NCBI RefSeq assembly: GCF_014805685.1
Contig: NC_060896.1
Location: forward strand, 12,915,389-12,979,388
Origin: Silurus meridionalis
Lineage: Eukaryota > Chordata > Actinopteri > Siluriformes > Siluridae
Length of the DNA stretch: 64,000 nucleotides
Direction of reading: 5' to 3'
The number at the start of each line of letters is the position of its first letter. Position 1 is the stretch's first letter. The notes beneath the pieces were generated by a model. The model ran no database searches. It was not told the origin of the DNA and saw only the letters and a program-made list of their open reading frames with translations. A program made the position numbers and the translations under genes. Below are positions 1 to 13,700 of the stretch, in pieces.

Positions 1-44
1 ATTCACTGTGTTTGAAGAGTTTTACTTGACACTTTATTTATTAT

Positions 45-116
<72 letters not shown>

Positions 117-412
117 TTTTTTTTTTTTTTTTTTTTAAATTAGCCTGTTCTCTTATCACTTTGAGGACTGGATTTTGATGTTTGTTTATTAGTATGAGAT
201 TGCATTCACATCTAAGACCAATTCCATTTCTCCCCTAAGTCAGAAGTAATTCAAATAAAAAAGGACCGATCATTGGACTTTAGAAATTCATATATTAAGT
301 TGTGTGAGAGACTGGAGTCTGGGGTTTCTTGATAATAATTATAAAGAGGTCATACTGAATGCTGTGCTTTATGGTGATTAGCTAATGCAGTTCCATTTTT
401 TCCCCAATGCAG
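1..412 (+). other. ARIH1: ARIH1 intron (partial, left edge)
   Basis: This is intronic DNA before the first visible ARIH1 exon. It holds a (TA)n tract at 51-110 followed by a T-rich run, and it ends in a normal acceptor at 411-412. No other feature was seen. The upstream ARIH1 exons (acidic N-terminus, RING1 and most of the IBR) must lie to the left of the window. Confidence 0.7.
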
Positions 413-3400
413 CTTCAACTGTGGAGAGAACTGGCATGACCCAGTAAAGTGTAAGGTATGACAAACAATGTTATCTCTTTTTGCTACTTAGAAATGCATC
501 TTGCCTCATTCTTTGAATTGTCTGTAGTTATGGATGGATGGATGGATGGATGGATGGATGGAATGGAATGGATGCAGCAAGCTATCCAGATAATCTAATT
601 GATTAGGCCTCTGATTGATCTTTCTTCAATTCTCTAAAAAGATGGTTTTAAAAACTGCATATGTTGCAGGACAGTTCTATGTAAAGAATGTGGAAAGTGC
701 TGTTAAAGATGTGTAAAGCTTTGGTTCTGGTGAGACATGTTTCTTCCCTTAGAGGAGATCGGCAAAACAGACACTACCTCTCTCTGTGTCTGTGTTAAGA
801 GCATCTCTAGAGACATGCTTTGTTATTGCAGGGGAAGCCTTGGCAAAAACAAAGGAAGCATCTTGTCCCTTTGCGTCTTTTTGACGCAGATTTGTCTCTT
901 CTTTACATGAGATCATACTTAACTCCTCCAATGCAGTTACTAATTTAGTTACTTGTTGCTACATCTAGTACACTGAATTGTTTGGAATCAATCCATTTGT
1001 TTGTTTTCTACTTCCAGTGGTTAAGAAAATGGATTAAAAAGTGTGATGACGACAGTGAAACATCCAATTGGATTGCAGCAAACACTAAGGTCAGTGGTTT
1101 TGGTTGATCCAAAGTTTTCAGTGTTCTCTACACTACCTTGTATCTACATCGGATCACATTTCACTTGTTGTTCTCTAGGAATGTCCTAAATGCCATGTGA
1201 CCATAGAGAAGGATGGAGGCTGCAATCACATGGTGTGTCGGAATCAGAACTGTAAAGCAGAGTTCTGCTGGGTCTGCTTAGGCCCGTGGGAACCGCATGG
1301 ATCAGCCTGGTGAGTTCAGTGTTATATGGTTTTGGGGTTCTTGAGGGTTACATTACCTGGTCTACTTGAGATGTGTAAATAATTAATGAGTAGCTTTTTT
1401 ACCTGGGGAAAAAAAAGCCTGACACAGAAATGAAATGCATTTGTGATTGTTTCAGGTACAATTGCAATCGCTACAATGAAGATGATGCCAAGGCAGCTAG
1501 AGATGCACAAGAGGTAGGCAGTTGTATTAAGGAGTAGTTACAATTACAGTGAATCCTTCGCAGAACTTATGCAGATCTGATAGCCTGAGTGACATTTTTT
1601 GGCTGAATGTTTTAGTTTCGAAGCCGCTTCTGGTAACCGATAGTTGTTCATGTGTGTGCACTTTGCAGCGCTCCAGAGCAGCCTTGCAGAGATACCTATT
1701 TTACTGCAACCGCTACATGAATCACATGCAGAGCCTGCGCTTCGAGCACAAGCTGTACGCACAGGTCAAACAGAAAATGGAGGAGATGCAGCAGCATAAC
1801 ATGTCATGGATCGAGGTGCAGTTCCTGAAGAAGGCTGTGGACGTGTTGTGCCAGTGCCGCTCCACGCTCATGTTCACATACGTCTTTGCCTTCTACCTCA
1901 AAAAGAACAACCAGTCTATTATTTTTGAGGTAAGATGCAGATCTCATAAGGTTGTGGTACACGGTTTGGATTATTTTAACTGGTGTTAGAGGCTGAGCAC
2001 CAACAAAGCTGATCTGTAAACATGTGTATGTGTGTTTCATGCTTTTTCTTTGCTAGAACAACCAAGCGGATTTAGAGAATGCGACAGAGGTGTTGTCTGG
2101 ATACCTTGAGCGGGACATTTCCCAAGATTCACTGCAGGACATTAAGCAGAAAGTACAAGACAAATACAGGTAAGTTTCACTGACTTTCTGCAATCAAAAC
2201 CATATTGAAATGGTTTTATTGAAAAGGCACTGAAACCTTGCACCTTGGCATTATATGACTGGCTCAACAAATTATTTGCATTGGTGCTTCATTGTAGCAT
2301 GAGTGTTTTACAGAAATGTGATGTTTGGTCCCATGTTGCTGAAGCTGGAGCTCTCATAGGGAATACATAGTCACTGGTTGCTTGTTAATTGGCTTAGCTG
2401 TGTTTTATTTACATTCGCTTCATTCACTGCATACTGAATTATTGGTTTGGATTAAGTGTACACGTGGGGCCGAGCTATGGAGTGAACCAATGAAAGTATT
2501 GGAGAGTGCAAATCAAAAGCAAAAATTTAGAGATTTTGAACTACGCTGTTCAAGTGGCACACTTTGTTTTCTTCCATTTAGCAAAATGAAATCTGAAACG
2601 CCACATCGAATTTGTCATTCACAGGTCTTCTGTGTAGATGTAAACCATATGCTAGACCTGTCCATTGTTGAAGTTTTTACTTTCATTATAACATGGTTGT
2701 CACAAAACTGATCAACTTCCACATTTTAACAATTATATTGTTCAGTCATCTGGAAATGAAAGCTTCTAGGTTTAAAAGTAGGGAATTTATTTTAGCTTGA
2801 AAAATAAATGCCTCTGTCAGCCAGATGAAACTTCAAAATGATAATGACCTACAAACGCATTGGAATAAGTACTAATAAAACAAGTGTTTATTATTGAACA
2901 TGTATGCCTTTAGTGGAAGAGAAATTGCATTTTAACAAATTATAAAAGCTTTGAAATGTTTGATCATTATGCACAGCATTACGTTTGGAAGGAAAACTTG
3001 TATGAACAGATAAACGTCGATATAAAATTTTCACTTTCAGTTATTGTTGCATAACATGATTCTACAGTACTGGTTATAGGGCGTACTTATTATTTCTTAT
3101 GTAGTTCCTGAATATGGGTTTACTTGTGGGGGAAAATGGTAGATATCGAAATTCGGCTGTTTTTTTTTGGTTCTCGGAGGTCAGTCGGTTGGCTGTTTTT
3201 CTAAAAGTTGCTGAGGTCTACACAACTGCTTTCTGTCTTGTCGAGAACAATATTTTAATCCAATTTATATAGCCTGTATTTTAATCCAAATTATTTAGAG
3301 AATGTGTAATCCAACATATTTTGCGTATAACTAGTATAGAATTTATTAGATACCATGAGTTAATCAATAAATCGATTAATCAAAACTATTTAACCTATAT

Positions 3401-4621
3401 TTTAATCAAACTAATTCAACCTATTTACTCCAAGTAGACAGTAAACTGAATACTAACATATAAAGTAAAATAGGCTTGACTGCCGTGCGTGTGTCAATGA
3501 AAGTAAACAACCATGTATGAGGCAGAATGGGTGGGTTTATTCTGGTAAAAAAAAAGGAAGGAACTCAGTCGATGACAATAGGGACTGAAGAAGACATGGG
3601 AGTGTAATCGAGGACAAACACAGGAGGAGGAGAGTTGAAAGAATGCACAGAAGGGGGAGACTAATCAGAGAATAATCAGCAGTGAGAGATAGAATGGGGG
3701 AAGTTGAAGAATAGTTAGTAGGAGAGCAGTAGGGAGAAGGATAGGGAGAAGATATGTAAGAGAGAAGGAGGAGTTGATGCAGGTGTGTGAAGACCATCAA
3801 AATCTTCATTATCAGTTTGGGTCTCCTGGTGGAAAACAACAGGGAGGTCAGACGAAGTCTGTGTGCCCATCTCATGTGTAAAAGTGCGTTGCATGATGCG
3901 AGGAGGTTGCTAGGGAGTAGAATTGAAAATGTCGATACTGTCTTCGAAGAATGCTCCTAGGAGCTGGTCCGGAATGTTTGCGAGAAGAAAAAAGAGTAAC
4001 TACCGAATATGACTCTTAAGAAGGGGAGGAGAATCAGTTGTCAGAAGATAATGGAAAATGAAAAATGTAGGTGGGGAGAGAAGATCCTGTAAAAAAATAA
4101 AAAAATAAATAAAAAATAAAGGGGAACTTATCAAGGAGAGGAAATTCCAAAGGATAAAGCTTGATAACACAAACAAAGAACACAACGGAGATCGCATCAG
4201 GGTGTATGTATGTACTTGAGATTGAGTGACCACCTTCCATGAGCTCATTGGAACGTGATGTGAATGCAATAAAGAACTTTGCTTTTCCTTATTCAAGACT
4301 GAAGATCCTTCATTGGTTTTTGAGGTATATTCTATTTAATTCTATTTTTATTAAGCGTGTTACATAGGGAATTGACTACAACAGAGAGTCCCCCTGTGAT
4401 GTGTCCGCTCAGAGAAAGGTTCTGACTTCCGACAGTCCCCATGGAAGTGTAACTCGATTCCTCCTAGTAAAATGTTTTAAATGTAATGATGAATGTAATG
4501 GTTTGCATCCTACATAACATTACCTCTTGTGCGCAGATACTGTGAGAGCCGGCGGAGAGTTCTACTGCAGCATGTGCATGAAGGCTATGAGAAAGACCTG
4601 TGGGAGTACATCGAGGACTGA
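413..4621 (+). CDS. ARIH1: ARIH1, ariadne RBR E3 ubiquitin ligase 1 (3' exons, 5'-truncated)
   Basis: An RBR-type E3 ligase that takes ubiquitin from E2s such as UBE2L3 onto a catalytic cysteine and works with neddylated cullin-RING ligases. Seven exons join in phase: 413-455, 1018-1089, 1179-1309, 1456-1513, 1669-1929, 2057-2169 and 4537-4621 (stop TGA), giving the last 253 residues. The visible protein starts in the IBR ([14 protein letters not shown]). RING2 follows, with CPKC and the DGGCNHMVC loop carrying the catalytic Cys (Cys357 in human numbering). The Ariadne helical domain comes next, including the autoinhibitory RFEHK motif, and the protein ends WEYIED. The sequence is close to identical to human ARIH1 as I recall it. 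All splice sites are GT-AG. The upstream exons are outside the window. The last intron (2170-4536) is the longest. Confidence 0.95.
530..570. repeat. (GGAT)n microsatellite in ARIH1 intron
   Basis: About seven GGAT units followed by two GGAAT-type units. Confidence 0.9.
2170..4536 (+). other. ARIH1: Last ARIH1 intron with an unclassified purine-rich repeat-like block
   Basis: No exon evidence is present. From about 3530 to 4130 the plus strand is strongly purine-rich (GGA/GAA-rich). An AATAAA lies near 4268, followed by a T-rich stretch. The order of purine tract, poly(A)-like signal and T-rich DNA hints at an old retroelement 3' end or solo LTR, but no clear terminal repeats were found, so no class is assigned. 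Confidence 0.4.
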
Positions 4622-7090
4622 GGCAGCGTTCTCCTGCTAGACTCTCAACTTGAGCACCGATGCAACTGAACCTGGGGCAACTCAAAATCTGAGCTATTGC
4701 CCTATTCCCTCCACCATTCTGCAAATATTTAAAAAAAATAAAATAAACAAAAAAAAACATAAAAAAAAAAAAAGTGTACATCAGTATTGTTAACAGTGAA
4801 CAAGCGTAAAGGCTGAGATTCAAGAAGAGCAAAAAAACAAACAAAAAAAAATCTTGTCCAGACTGGTGTTGTAACACTTCTTCCCCATTTATGACCTTTT
4901 CATTGACGTTTTTAATTCATTTAACTTTATTTTGGCTTGTTTGTTTGTGTGCGGACAGTGGACTTTTTTTCATAATGGCTTTAATAATCCTGATCATGTC
5001 CTCTTTCATGGTCAGGTTCATGTCTGGGTTGCTGAATGTTTCCTGAACACAAAAAAAAAAAAAAAAAAAAAAAATCAAATTGGTATTTTTCAATTTGTAC
5101 ATAATGCATATGCATGGGAGCAGGAGTGGCACGTGTTTGCATACTTTTTAAATTTAAGGAAATATTTATTCTTTACAAATATTGAGGAAAAATAACTGAT
5201 GTATATTTGCTGTGTAGATTGAGGACCTTTTCCCCCTTCCCCTTGTTTATCCCTTTTCCGAAAGGTTTCGGACGTTGGATGCTTAACCCAAAACAGGAGT
5301 CCAAATCTCCCCGTCATTCTTTGCACTCTGTGAAACCGGAGCCTGGTTGTAGGAGACTGAAGACTGAACTCTGCCAAAACACAAAAAACAAATCAAAAAG
5401 CAGTATGCCAAGGAGGAATGTTTAGTTTGCTGCACATCTAAACTAGCTAAAAGCAACGAGAACTCTGTCAAAAAGAGAATGAGTCAATAGAACGCTATCA
5501 TTTTCACCTACTTGTATGGAGAGTTGTTAGACAAAGTACCTGTAGGAATACACGTCAACCACAAAGAATATGGCGTTCAACCCTGGGCTCTCCTGGTTTG
5601 TAGATTATTTTTTTTTCTTCCCCAAGTAAATAGATTTTGAACTGTGATTTCATTTAAAAGTGATAGCTTTTGGGAGCCGAAACTGAGTGACATTCACTCA
5701 TTATATTTATATAAATATATCTAAGGTTACATGCACACAAACACTAATATTATAAATACGTTTGCATGGATGTAACCTTTTATATGCTTTGCATCTCTCT
5801 CTTAAGGTTCCTGTTCTTCCCAAAAAAAAAATTTATTTGGTGCAATTGATTGGAAAGTTCGAAGGCATCGACATGTATGAGTGGAACTGTTTAATTATTA
5901 GCATTAGTAAAAGCAGGCCGTCTGCACTGAGCCAATGTCAAGCACATGCTTATATTGAACTGTGCAGATCTGGTAGTCCGTCATCTCGCGTTTTGCTGTG
6001 AAACTTCATGTTTAGCTCAGGGGTCATGTGTATTAAAGATTCTCATTGTAAAAGTGCTGATCCCCCCCCCCTTTTTTTTTTTTAATACAAGTTGCGCTGA
6101 ATTATAATAAAAAAAAATTTTTTGTAGTACTTTACCCTGAGACACCTTTATACACATGAGGACATGCGTCACAAGTTTCATTAAGAGCTTTAATAGTTAG
6201 GTAGCATTCTGTTAGCAGATATGTTCAAACCAAGACGTTTTCATGGTTGGAGTTGTGTGTTTGGTTTAACACGTTAGGATTTCAAGAACGTCACAGTGTT
6301 GATTGTGTTGATTGCTTCTAAAATGGAGTGTGTATGTGTGTTTGTGTGGGCGGGTTATTAAGGCAGGGCAGGAAACGGTCTGGACAGAAGTGGAGTGCAT
6401 TACAACATGTTATTAAAACTGATTTTAAAAGGCATTTCCTAATTTGTGTGTTTGTGTGTATGGGAGGAGAGAGAAAGAGAGAGATGTCAATAGAGTTGTC
6501 CTTTATCAAGGTGTTCCATGTGCATATGAAGTACATAGATGGCTGAGAGCAGTGAAGGGTCTTCCATTGCTAATTTGATGACAAATTTTATTTCTACTAA
6601 TTGGAATTGGTCAAAGATTTTTCAGTCCTCGCGGTTCCCTTCACATTTAGAAGTGGAGTTTGTAGAAAAAGAAATACAGCCAGACTGATTTGCAGGCTGT
6701 GTCCTACTTGCAGATCAGTCTGGACGTCACTGCATCTAGTTCCTCCACAATCTCAGTATATTCAATCTTGTCTCGTAGTCTGCCAGTGTAACGTTCACAG
6801 TTTAAAATAATAATAATAATTAAAAAAAAAAAAAGCAGCTACTTTCATTTGGTTAAAAAAAAAAAAAAAAAAAAGGTTTTAATACTTTTCTACATATCTT
6901 TATGCTATTCAAATGTTTGGTTTCTTATATACATAGTGTAAAATGTGAAATAAATTAGTTGTCTGTTTTGGAGAAAATTAATATTAAAGTGCAAAATGTT
7001 GCAAAAACTTTTATTTTTTGGTCAGTTCTTTTTGCTCTGTGTTGTACTTTGTAAATCTGAAGAGCATTAAAATTTCATACAGTGCACTGG
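4622..7090 (+). other. ARIH1: ARIH1 3' untranslated region with poly(A) signals
   Basis: Non-coding DNA follows the ARIH1 stop and is rich in A and T runs (about 5050-5074 and 6854-6874). Candidate poly(A) signals are AATAAA at 6949-6954 and ATTAAA at 7066-7071. The next gene on the opposite strand stops at 7714, so the two genes converge with about 0.6 kb between them. The UTR end is inferred from the signals, not from transcripts. Confidence 0.6.
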
Positions 7091-7713
7091 GGTTTCTTTA
7101 ACCTGCTGTTAATAGTGGATAACTGTCAATGCCTCTTTTCTTAATTTACCCATAAGAGGGAGCTGTAACATTATTTGCTACATCAGCAAACGCAGTGAAG
7201 AGGGTTATCAGAAGGAAAGGGGAGACGAATTTAACATGTATGTAGAAAGCCATAGAATAAGTATTTCTAGTTCAGGTTTCTGCTACACCTGGATATTGAT
7301 AGACTGTTCATTTAGTTTCCCCTCATTATTCAAAGCAAACTTTTTAAAAACAGAAACTGGTAAGGCACTTTACACCCACTAGCTGATTTAAACACTATAA
7401 GTAACAGATACAATTAAAAAAAAAAAAGGTAAACATACAAGGTAAAAGTTTTCTGATACTTGATTAAAGTCCCGAAATATAGAGCACCTGCAATGTTTGG
7501 TCAATGTCGTAATTGATCAAAACCAGCACATCAGCTTTAAATAGGCCCAAATTTTCATAAATATAATGTATAAAAAAGCAGTTTAACAGAATTAAAAAGC
7601 ATGATATAAATATTAATGCTTAAAATGCAAAGAATGAGTAAAGTTCACAGTTTTAGAAGAATGTACATGTCTATATACATCTATAATACGTCTATACACT
7701 ACAAAAAGATTTT

Positions 7714-10700
7714 TCAGGCCTCGATTTCAAGCCACCCTTTCTTGTAATCCACCAGCAGCTCTAAGTAGTACTGCCATTCTGGCTCACTGTCATACTTGAC
7801 TTCAAAGACAGTCTTCAGCGGGTTGGGATGAGACTCATGGATACGCAGGACTACACCCTTGTACCACACCTCTGTCTTATCGTTTTCTTCATACAGATGG
7901 CGGATCCTTTTGCCCACCAGGTCTGGGTAACTGTTCCTTATGGCCTGGTGGGAATTTTGTACAGCCGAGCGCAGTACCCATCTCCTCCTATTCTCTGAAG
8001 TACACTGGGTAGAGAGATAAGGGCAGAGCTTTGACCTTGAGGAGAACTTCCTCAGTCTGTGTCGTATATTAGACTTTGAGCTTCTATGTTTCTTTTTTCT
8101 GTGGTAGCGTCTGTGTCTCCGTCTCTGAACCTCAGACTGGTCAGGGACCCTCTGATAATGGGACACTTGGCCTCGTCGGCCTTTGGTGTGGTAGACTTTC
8201 TTGAGCTTTAGAACCATATCCGAGCGCCTCCTAGTGCTAATGGGTGCATGTCTTTCATATGATGACAACGGGGTCATCTCTGTATCCACGTCAGTGCTCT
8301 CTGATGAGAGGTCATCAGAGGTCAAAGGGCGCCCCCAGGAATTCTCAGGCCCTTGCTCAGCATCAGACTCTATCTTCACTTCAATGTGAGCCTCTACATT
8401 GGTGCAGGCTGCAGATACATTTTCGCAACTTTCTACCCCTAGACAGCTGGTGAAAGTCCAGGTTTCAGATTCCTCAGCAGGTCCGTCTTCTTCGGAGGAA
8501 GTGTCGTCCCCTAAAAACCTCCTCTTGCAGGCACCCTTTACCCTCCCTTTGGTCCGAAGATTTTTCTGGCAAGAAGTTTGCTTCAGGTCCTCAGTATCTG
8601 GCATGTGTGGACTTGGCGATATGCAGTGCATTTCGAACCCATTAAATGAACTTTGAAGTTCATCAGAGCATTGCATACACTCCTTTTTTAAAAGGCCGTT
8701 CACTTCTATTCCTAGAGTGAAAGAAGAGCAAAGTTACTGTAAATTTCTTTTCTTTTCTCAAATGCACCACTCTTAATACTAAATTGAACATTCTTTGACA
8801 CTGGGGTAAAACCCTTTAGAGCACAAAAAAATTAACTTTTTGGTGACTTTGGTAAATACCTTGAACATGAAAAGGTGCCTGTAATAACTTTAGACCCTTA
8901 TACTCAAAAACCTCATGTTATGATGTATCCTAAATCATGTTTAAAATACATTTATTGTTAAGGGAATAAGAACTAATATGAACAAACTATGCATGCATGA
9001 GGGTTCCATCCCAGCAAAAAAAAAGAAAAAAGCAGTACAGTTCATTGAAACAGCATAAAATAATATGCAATTATCAATACTACAATTCAATCAATTAATT
9101 TATCAATTACTCCCAAAGCGGAATACTTTAGCAAAAATCAGTAGTGGATTAAAAAAGAAATACTCCTCATTAGCAGTATAAACGTATCAAAGAAGACCAG
9201 AGGGGCAAACAGATTGAGGAAACAATGTGAACATCACATGGCAAGTATAAGAATATGCAAATAAAAAATTTAAAAAAAGATTGAAAACAAGCATGAGCAA
9301 GCAGAACATCTCCAGACAAGCCTGAGTGGAGAGAAATTTGAAAATGAGAATCGATTTATTTATCCAATGCAATTAAGTTAAAAAAAACTAACTCAAAAGT
9401 TAGCTGGATGGTATAAAAAAAAAAATAAATAAAAAAAAAAGTAAAAAAAAAAAAAAATAAAAAACTTGAAAAAGTGATGGAAACTGCAGATGGCAACTAG
9501 GCCAAGTAAACACCTGTGCTGTTTTATCAACAGATGCCCAAGATCCTTCCTTGCTGGGGGTGGGGTGTGTGTGTAACAGGTTAGACAGAGATCCCAACCA
9601 CATCACTTCCTACAGCTTGCCACAGCATCCGAACACATTATGCAAAGGAGGCTCTACATGCAACAGTTCATCAGTGGGATTATGTCTTTCCTGTAGCCTT
9701 CTCTACATTTACAGATCAAACTTGAAGCTGTACTTACAGCCAAGAGCATAAAGATAAGAGAGACTAGCTAATAAAAGCTTAGCTTAATGAGTGAACAGAA
9801 GAAGCAGTGTGGGGGAGCAGAGGAAGAGGAAGTACCTTTTGTGCATCCTCTGTAGGAGCAGAATCTGCAAAATAAAAAAAGGGATTTCAAAACTAAATAA
9901 AACAAGTGAAATTAAAAAAATTAAAAATAAAAATTAAAAGTTAAAAGAAAGAACTGCAGAAAAATAATTCAAATATCTTTAATTTTCAATAAACCATAAT
10001 TTCCCTTAATATGCAATACTTACGGTTTGTGGGGAAAAAAGACCAATGTATGTCATTTTAGTATTTTTTATAAATTATTGTAGAATGGCTCAGACTCTGA
10101 AAGTATGAGTATGAAAGTAAGAGGATGAATCTGAAAGTAGTTCTAGCTACATGAATGATATGATATTCATATGCTTATTCTAATACATTACTGGTTCTAT
10201 AGTAACAGCCTATACACAGTGACTCGTATTGCATATACTTCACATGATCCAAGGCTAATAATCAATCAATTACACATGTTTATAAAAAAAATAAAGAAAC
10301 CATTGATTTGATGCCCTTTTTCTTTGTTTGAAGACATTTAACATTTATGTCATGAGCCTTGTTTGTGAACATGCAACATTTATATCACGTGTTTTCTAGG
10401 TATTACTTAAAAAAACAAACCAAAAAAAACAAAAACAAGAAAAAACCTGTTTTTTGATAGTCTTACATTCTGTGCAACGCCCGTCACACGAGTCATAGTG
10501 GATGAGCTTAAGCTTGAATTACTGTTTAAAACACAACATATTACAAGGGGCACATTTATGTTAACCCCCAATTCATGTTTAAGTTAGAAATAATTTCTGA
10601 TCCTCAAAGTTATACAACAATGACGCACACTTTCTGACAAGTTAGTTGACATTCATCTGCACTGCAATATAACCGGTTGCTTTCTCAGCACATGTAGCAA

Positions 10701-13700
10701 TTATTGCTAAACACATCTACTGTTTGCATTCCTAACAGGTTGAACAAGCTCCAACTTTAGTGCATGAAAGCTGAAAATTTAGTATCCCATTTTTTTAAAT
10801 CAAATGTCTTGGTGGAATGTTCTGGAAAGAAATTCATCTCAAAGATGTACATTTAGAAATTGCTCAAACAAGCACTAGTTGCAATGTCTGTAACAAAATG
10901 TTATTTTCTATTGGTAAATGTAAAGAAAATAACAATGTAAATGTAAAGAAGGTCATTGGTTTTCACCCATCCTTATTTCTTAAAAATGTGTTAACTATAA
11001 TCCCAATTACCCCTGTATACTGATCTCATCAAAATCCCATCAAGGCAAAAATGGAACAAATAAAAAACAAAAAAACAAAAGTGTAGTTGGGGTCTGCTTT
11101 TGCTCCTAGAAGATGGAGTCATTGTAAATTAGTACAGTATTCTTCCGACCTTTAAACTATGATGAATCTTTACTATCCTGATGGATGGGTCTCTTCCAAG
11201 ATCACAAGCTCCCAATCCACAGGGAATTAAAAAATGTAATGGTTTGGTTGATGATTGTGGTGTGATGGTTACGTGTGTTACCTCAGTCTGAACTGAACAC
11301 CTATTAGAGATATTTAGAATGATGCATTAGTGCTCAACACCACCACTACTACCAGCCAAACACAATTTGAGAGAATATCATAAATAACTTGTAAACATGC
11401 CAGTTTACATGAGGAAACTGGCTTCACATGATCCAATTCAGAGGAATAACCAACTTTATCTACTTATTCAAGCGGAAAAAAGATGACTAAATGCAAAACT
11501 TCTTAAAGCACTCTTTCAATCCCCTCACTGTTTATAACTGACCAGCATGCAAAAGATAGGTGAGGAATTCACAGTCATGTTAAGCTCAAAGTAAAGTTAA
11601 TTTTGCTTTTATTAGCATTTTTAGTCATGCATGAGAGCCATTTTTTCATACTTTACCATGCTTGTAATTAGAATTTATATTAGATTCATCGTGGTTTCAT
11701 GCATATCAATGGTTTCCAATCTAATTTGCAAAGGGAGACATTGGTATACATTCCAGCCACACCTAAGCGTTATGTAAAGACGGAGATCAGATGAATAAAC
11801 TGTGTAATGAGAAGAGCCTTATGCTTGGCATGGAAAGCTGCAGGTGCGTTATGTACCAAATCTGTAAACCCCTAGTTTATGACTTCCATTTACATCTACT
11901 GGCAAAGCTTTAAAGTAGCATATGTTGAGTTATTACAGGAAACAATGTGTACAGTAATCCCCCGCTTATTGCAGTGGTTACATTCCAAAACGGCCTGCGA
12001 TAAACGTACAGTATACAGTTCTGTAGTAGCGTAGGCTATGCGTAGTTTCTCTTTGTTTATTGGTTGAAGTGTCCAATGACATCAAAAAAGTGGCTGAGTT
12101 AAAGATACACATCACCGCATTTCTTTTTATTCTTGTACTGTATTAACATTTTACTTAATTTTATAATTAATAATTATATATTTTTATTAATATTTCATAA
12201 TTTCAACATAAAACTCCATGAAAACAATTCCCTGTAAGTTTTGGTCTATCGTGCTATCTGCGAGTGACCGTGAAAATCAGCCAAACAAATCTGGCAAATG
12301 CAATTACACAATAAACCCGGGGGCACGGGTTTCGAACCGCGGTAAAGCGGGGGATTACTGTATTATTCACTACTCATCAACTAAACATATAGAACATGCA
12401 GAAATGAATAACACTAAAATACATGCTGAATAACATGTATAAATGCCAAAGAAATAAAATTCATATATTATTCCCATTATTGGTTTCAATAATCTGCAAT
12501 GTTTCAGTGTGAAATGTATACAGTGGTGGGCAAAACTTTTTGAGAATGACACAAATATTAATATTAAGTCTACTGGTTCAGTTTTAATTATGTCAATTTG
12601 CATATATTCCAGAATGTTATGAAGAATGATCAGATAAATTGCAATTAATTGCAAAGTCCTTCTTTTTTCCACTGCATTTCAGCCCTGCCACAAAAGGACC
12701 AGCTGAAATTATGTCAGTAATTCTCTCATGAACACAGGTGAGATGTTGACGAGGACTAGGCTGGAGATCACTCGGTCATGCTGATTGAGTTAGAATAACA
12801 GATTGGAAGCTTTAAAAGGCAGGTGGTACTTGAAATCATTGTTCTTCCTCTGTTAACCCTGGTTACAGGCAAGGAAACACAGGTGTGAGTGCATCTGCAC
12901 ACACAGCGAGGCGAAGATGGCCTGGAGTCAAGAAGGGCAGCAAAGGAACCATTTCCCTACGGGAAAAACATCAGGGACAGACGAGAGTCTACAAAAGGTA
13001 CAGGGATAGGACTGCTGAGGACTGGGGTAAAGTCTTTTTCCCTGATAAATCTCCGTTCTGAATGTTTGGGGCATCCGGAAAAAAGCTTGTCCGGATAAGA
13101 AAAAAGCGCCATTGATCATGCCATCAGTCAGGATGTGGCCCAGAAGATGATTGACAGAATTCCAGGGCAAATTGCAACACTGCAAATATTGACTCTTTCC
13201 TTAAACTTAATGTAATTGTCAATAAACTAGTTTGACACTTATGAAATGCTTGTAATTATGCTTCCGTATGTCATAGTTAAATCTGACAAACAGATTTAAA
13301 AACAATGAAGTATCTTCAGTCTTCAGATTTCGTGACAATTTATATTTGTCATTCTCAGAACTTTTGGCCACGGTGGTACATTTCTGCATTCCTTTAAAAG
13401 ATTCAGTTTTAAACTAGTTTTAAAAAATTATCCTCAACTTACCAAGGACTTTGCAGACATCAGCATAGTAGAGGAGGTTAAGGATATCTGGATAGATATC
13501 TGGCAGGTGTTTGAGGGACAGAAGCCTCCTTAATTTAGATGAAAATGCCCGTCTGTGGAGCTGAGTCAGCTGTCTCTCCTCAGACAGTGTGGTTGGTCTC
13601 AACTCTACTCGATGCTCTTGTAGAACCTGGTCAATAAATGTGCCCTGGACCTGAGGAAACAGCAGCTCCTTGACCACCAACATGGGGATAAACACAGCAC

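Larger units (their letters stand above)
8712..13442 (-). other. C15orf39 homologue intron, rich in mobile-element remnants
   Basis: This 4.7 kb intron has a strong GTAAGT donor (13442-13437) and a pyrimidine-tract acceptor (8714-8712). It carries a MITE (11951-12361) and a Tc1-like element (12519-13378). The rest is AT-rich with A/T runs and no coding signal. Confidence 0.7.

Noticed and set aside
4464..4877. Minus-strand open frame of 137 codons opposite the last ARIH1 exon
   Set aside because: It is the reverse strand of the ARIH1 terminal exon and A-rich 3' UTR, giving low-complexity Phe/Lys-rich peptide.
8244..8656. Plus-strand open frames over the C15orf39 homologue last exon
   Set aside because: Shadow frames of a coding exon on the other strand; no splice or family support.
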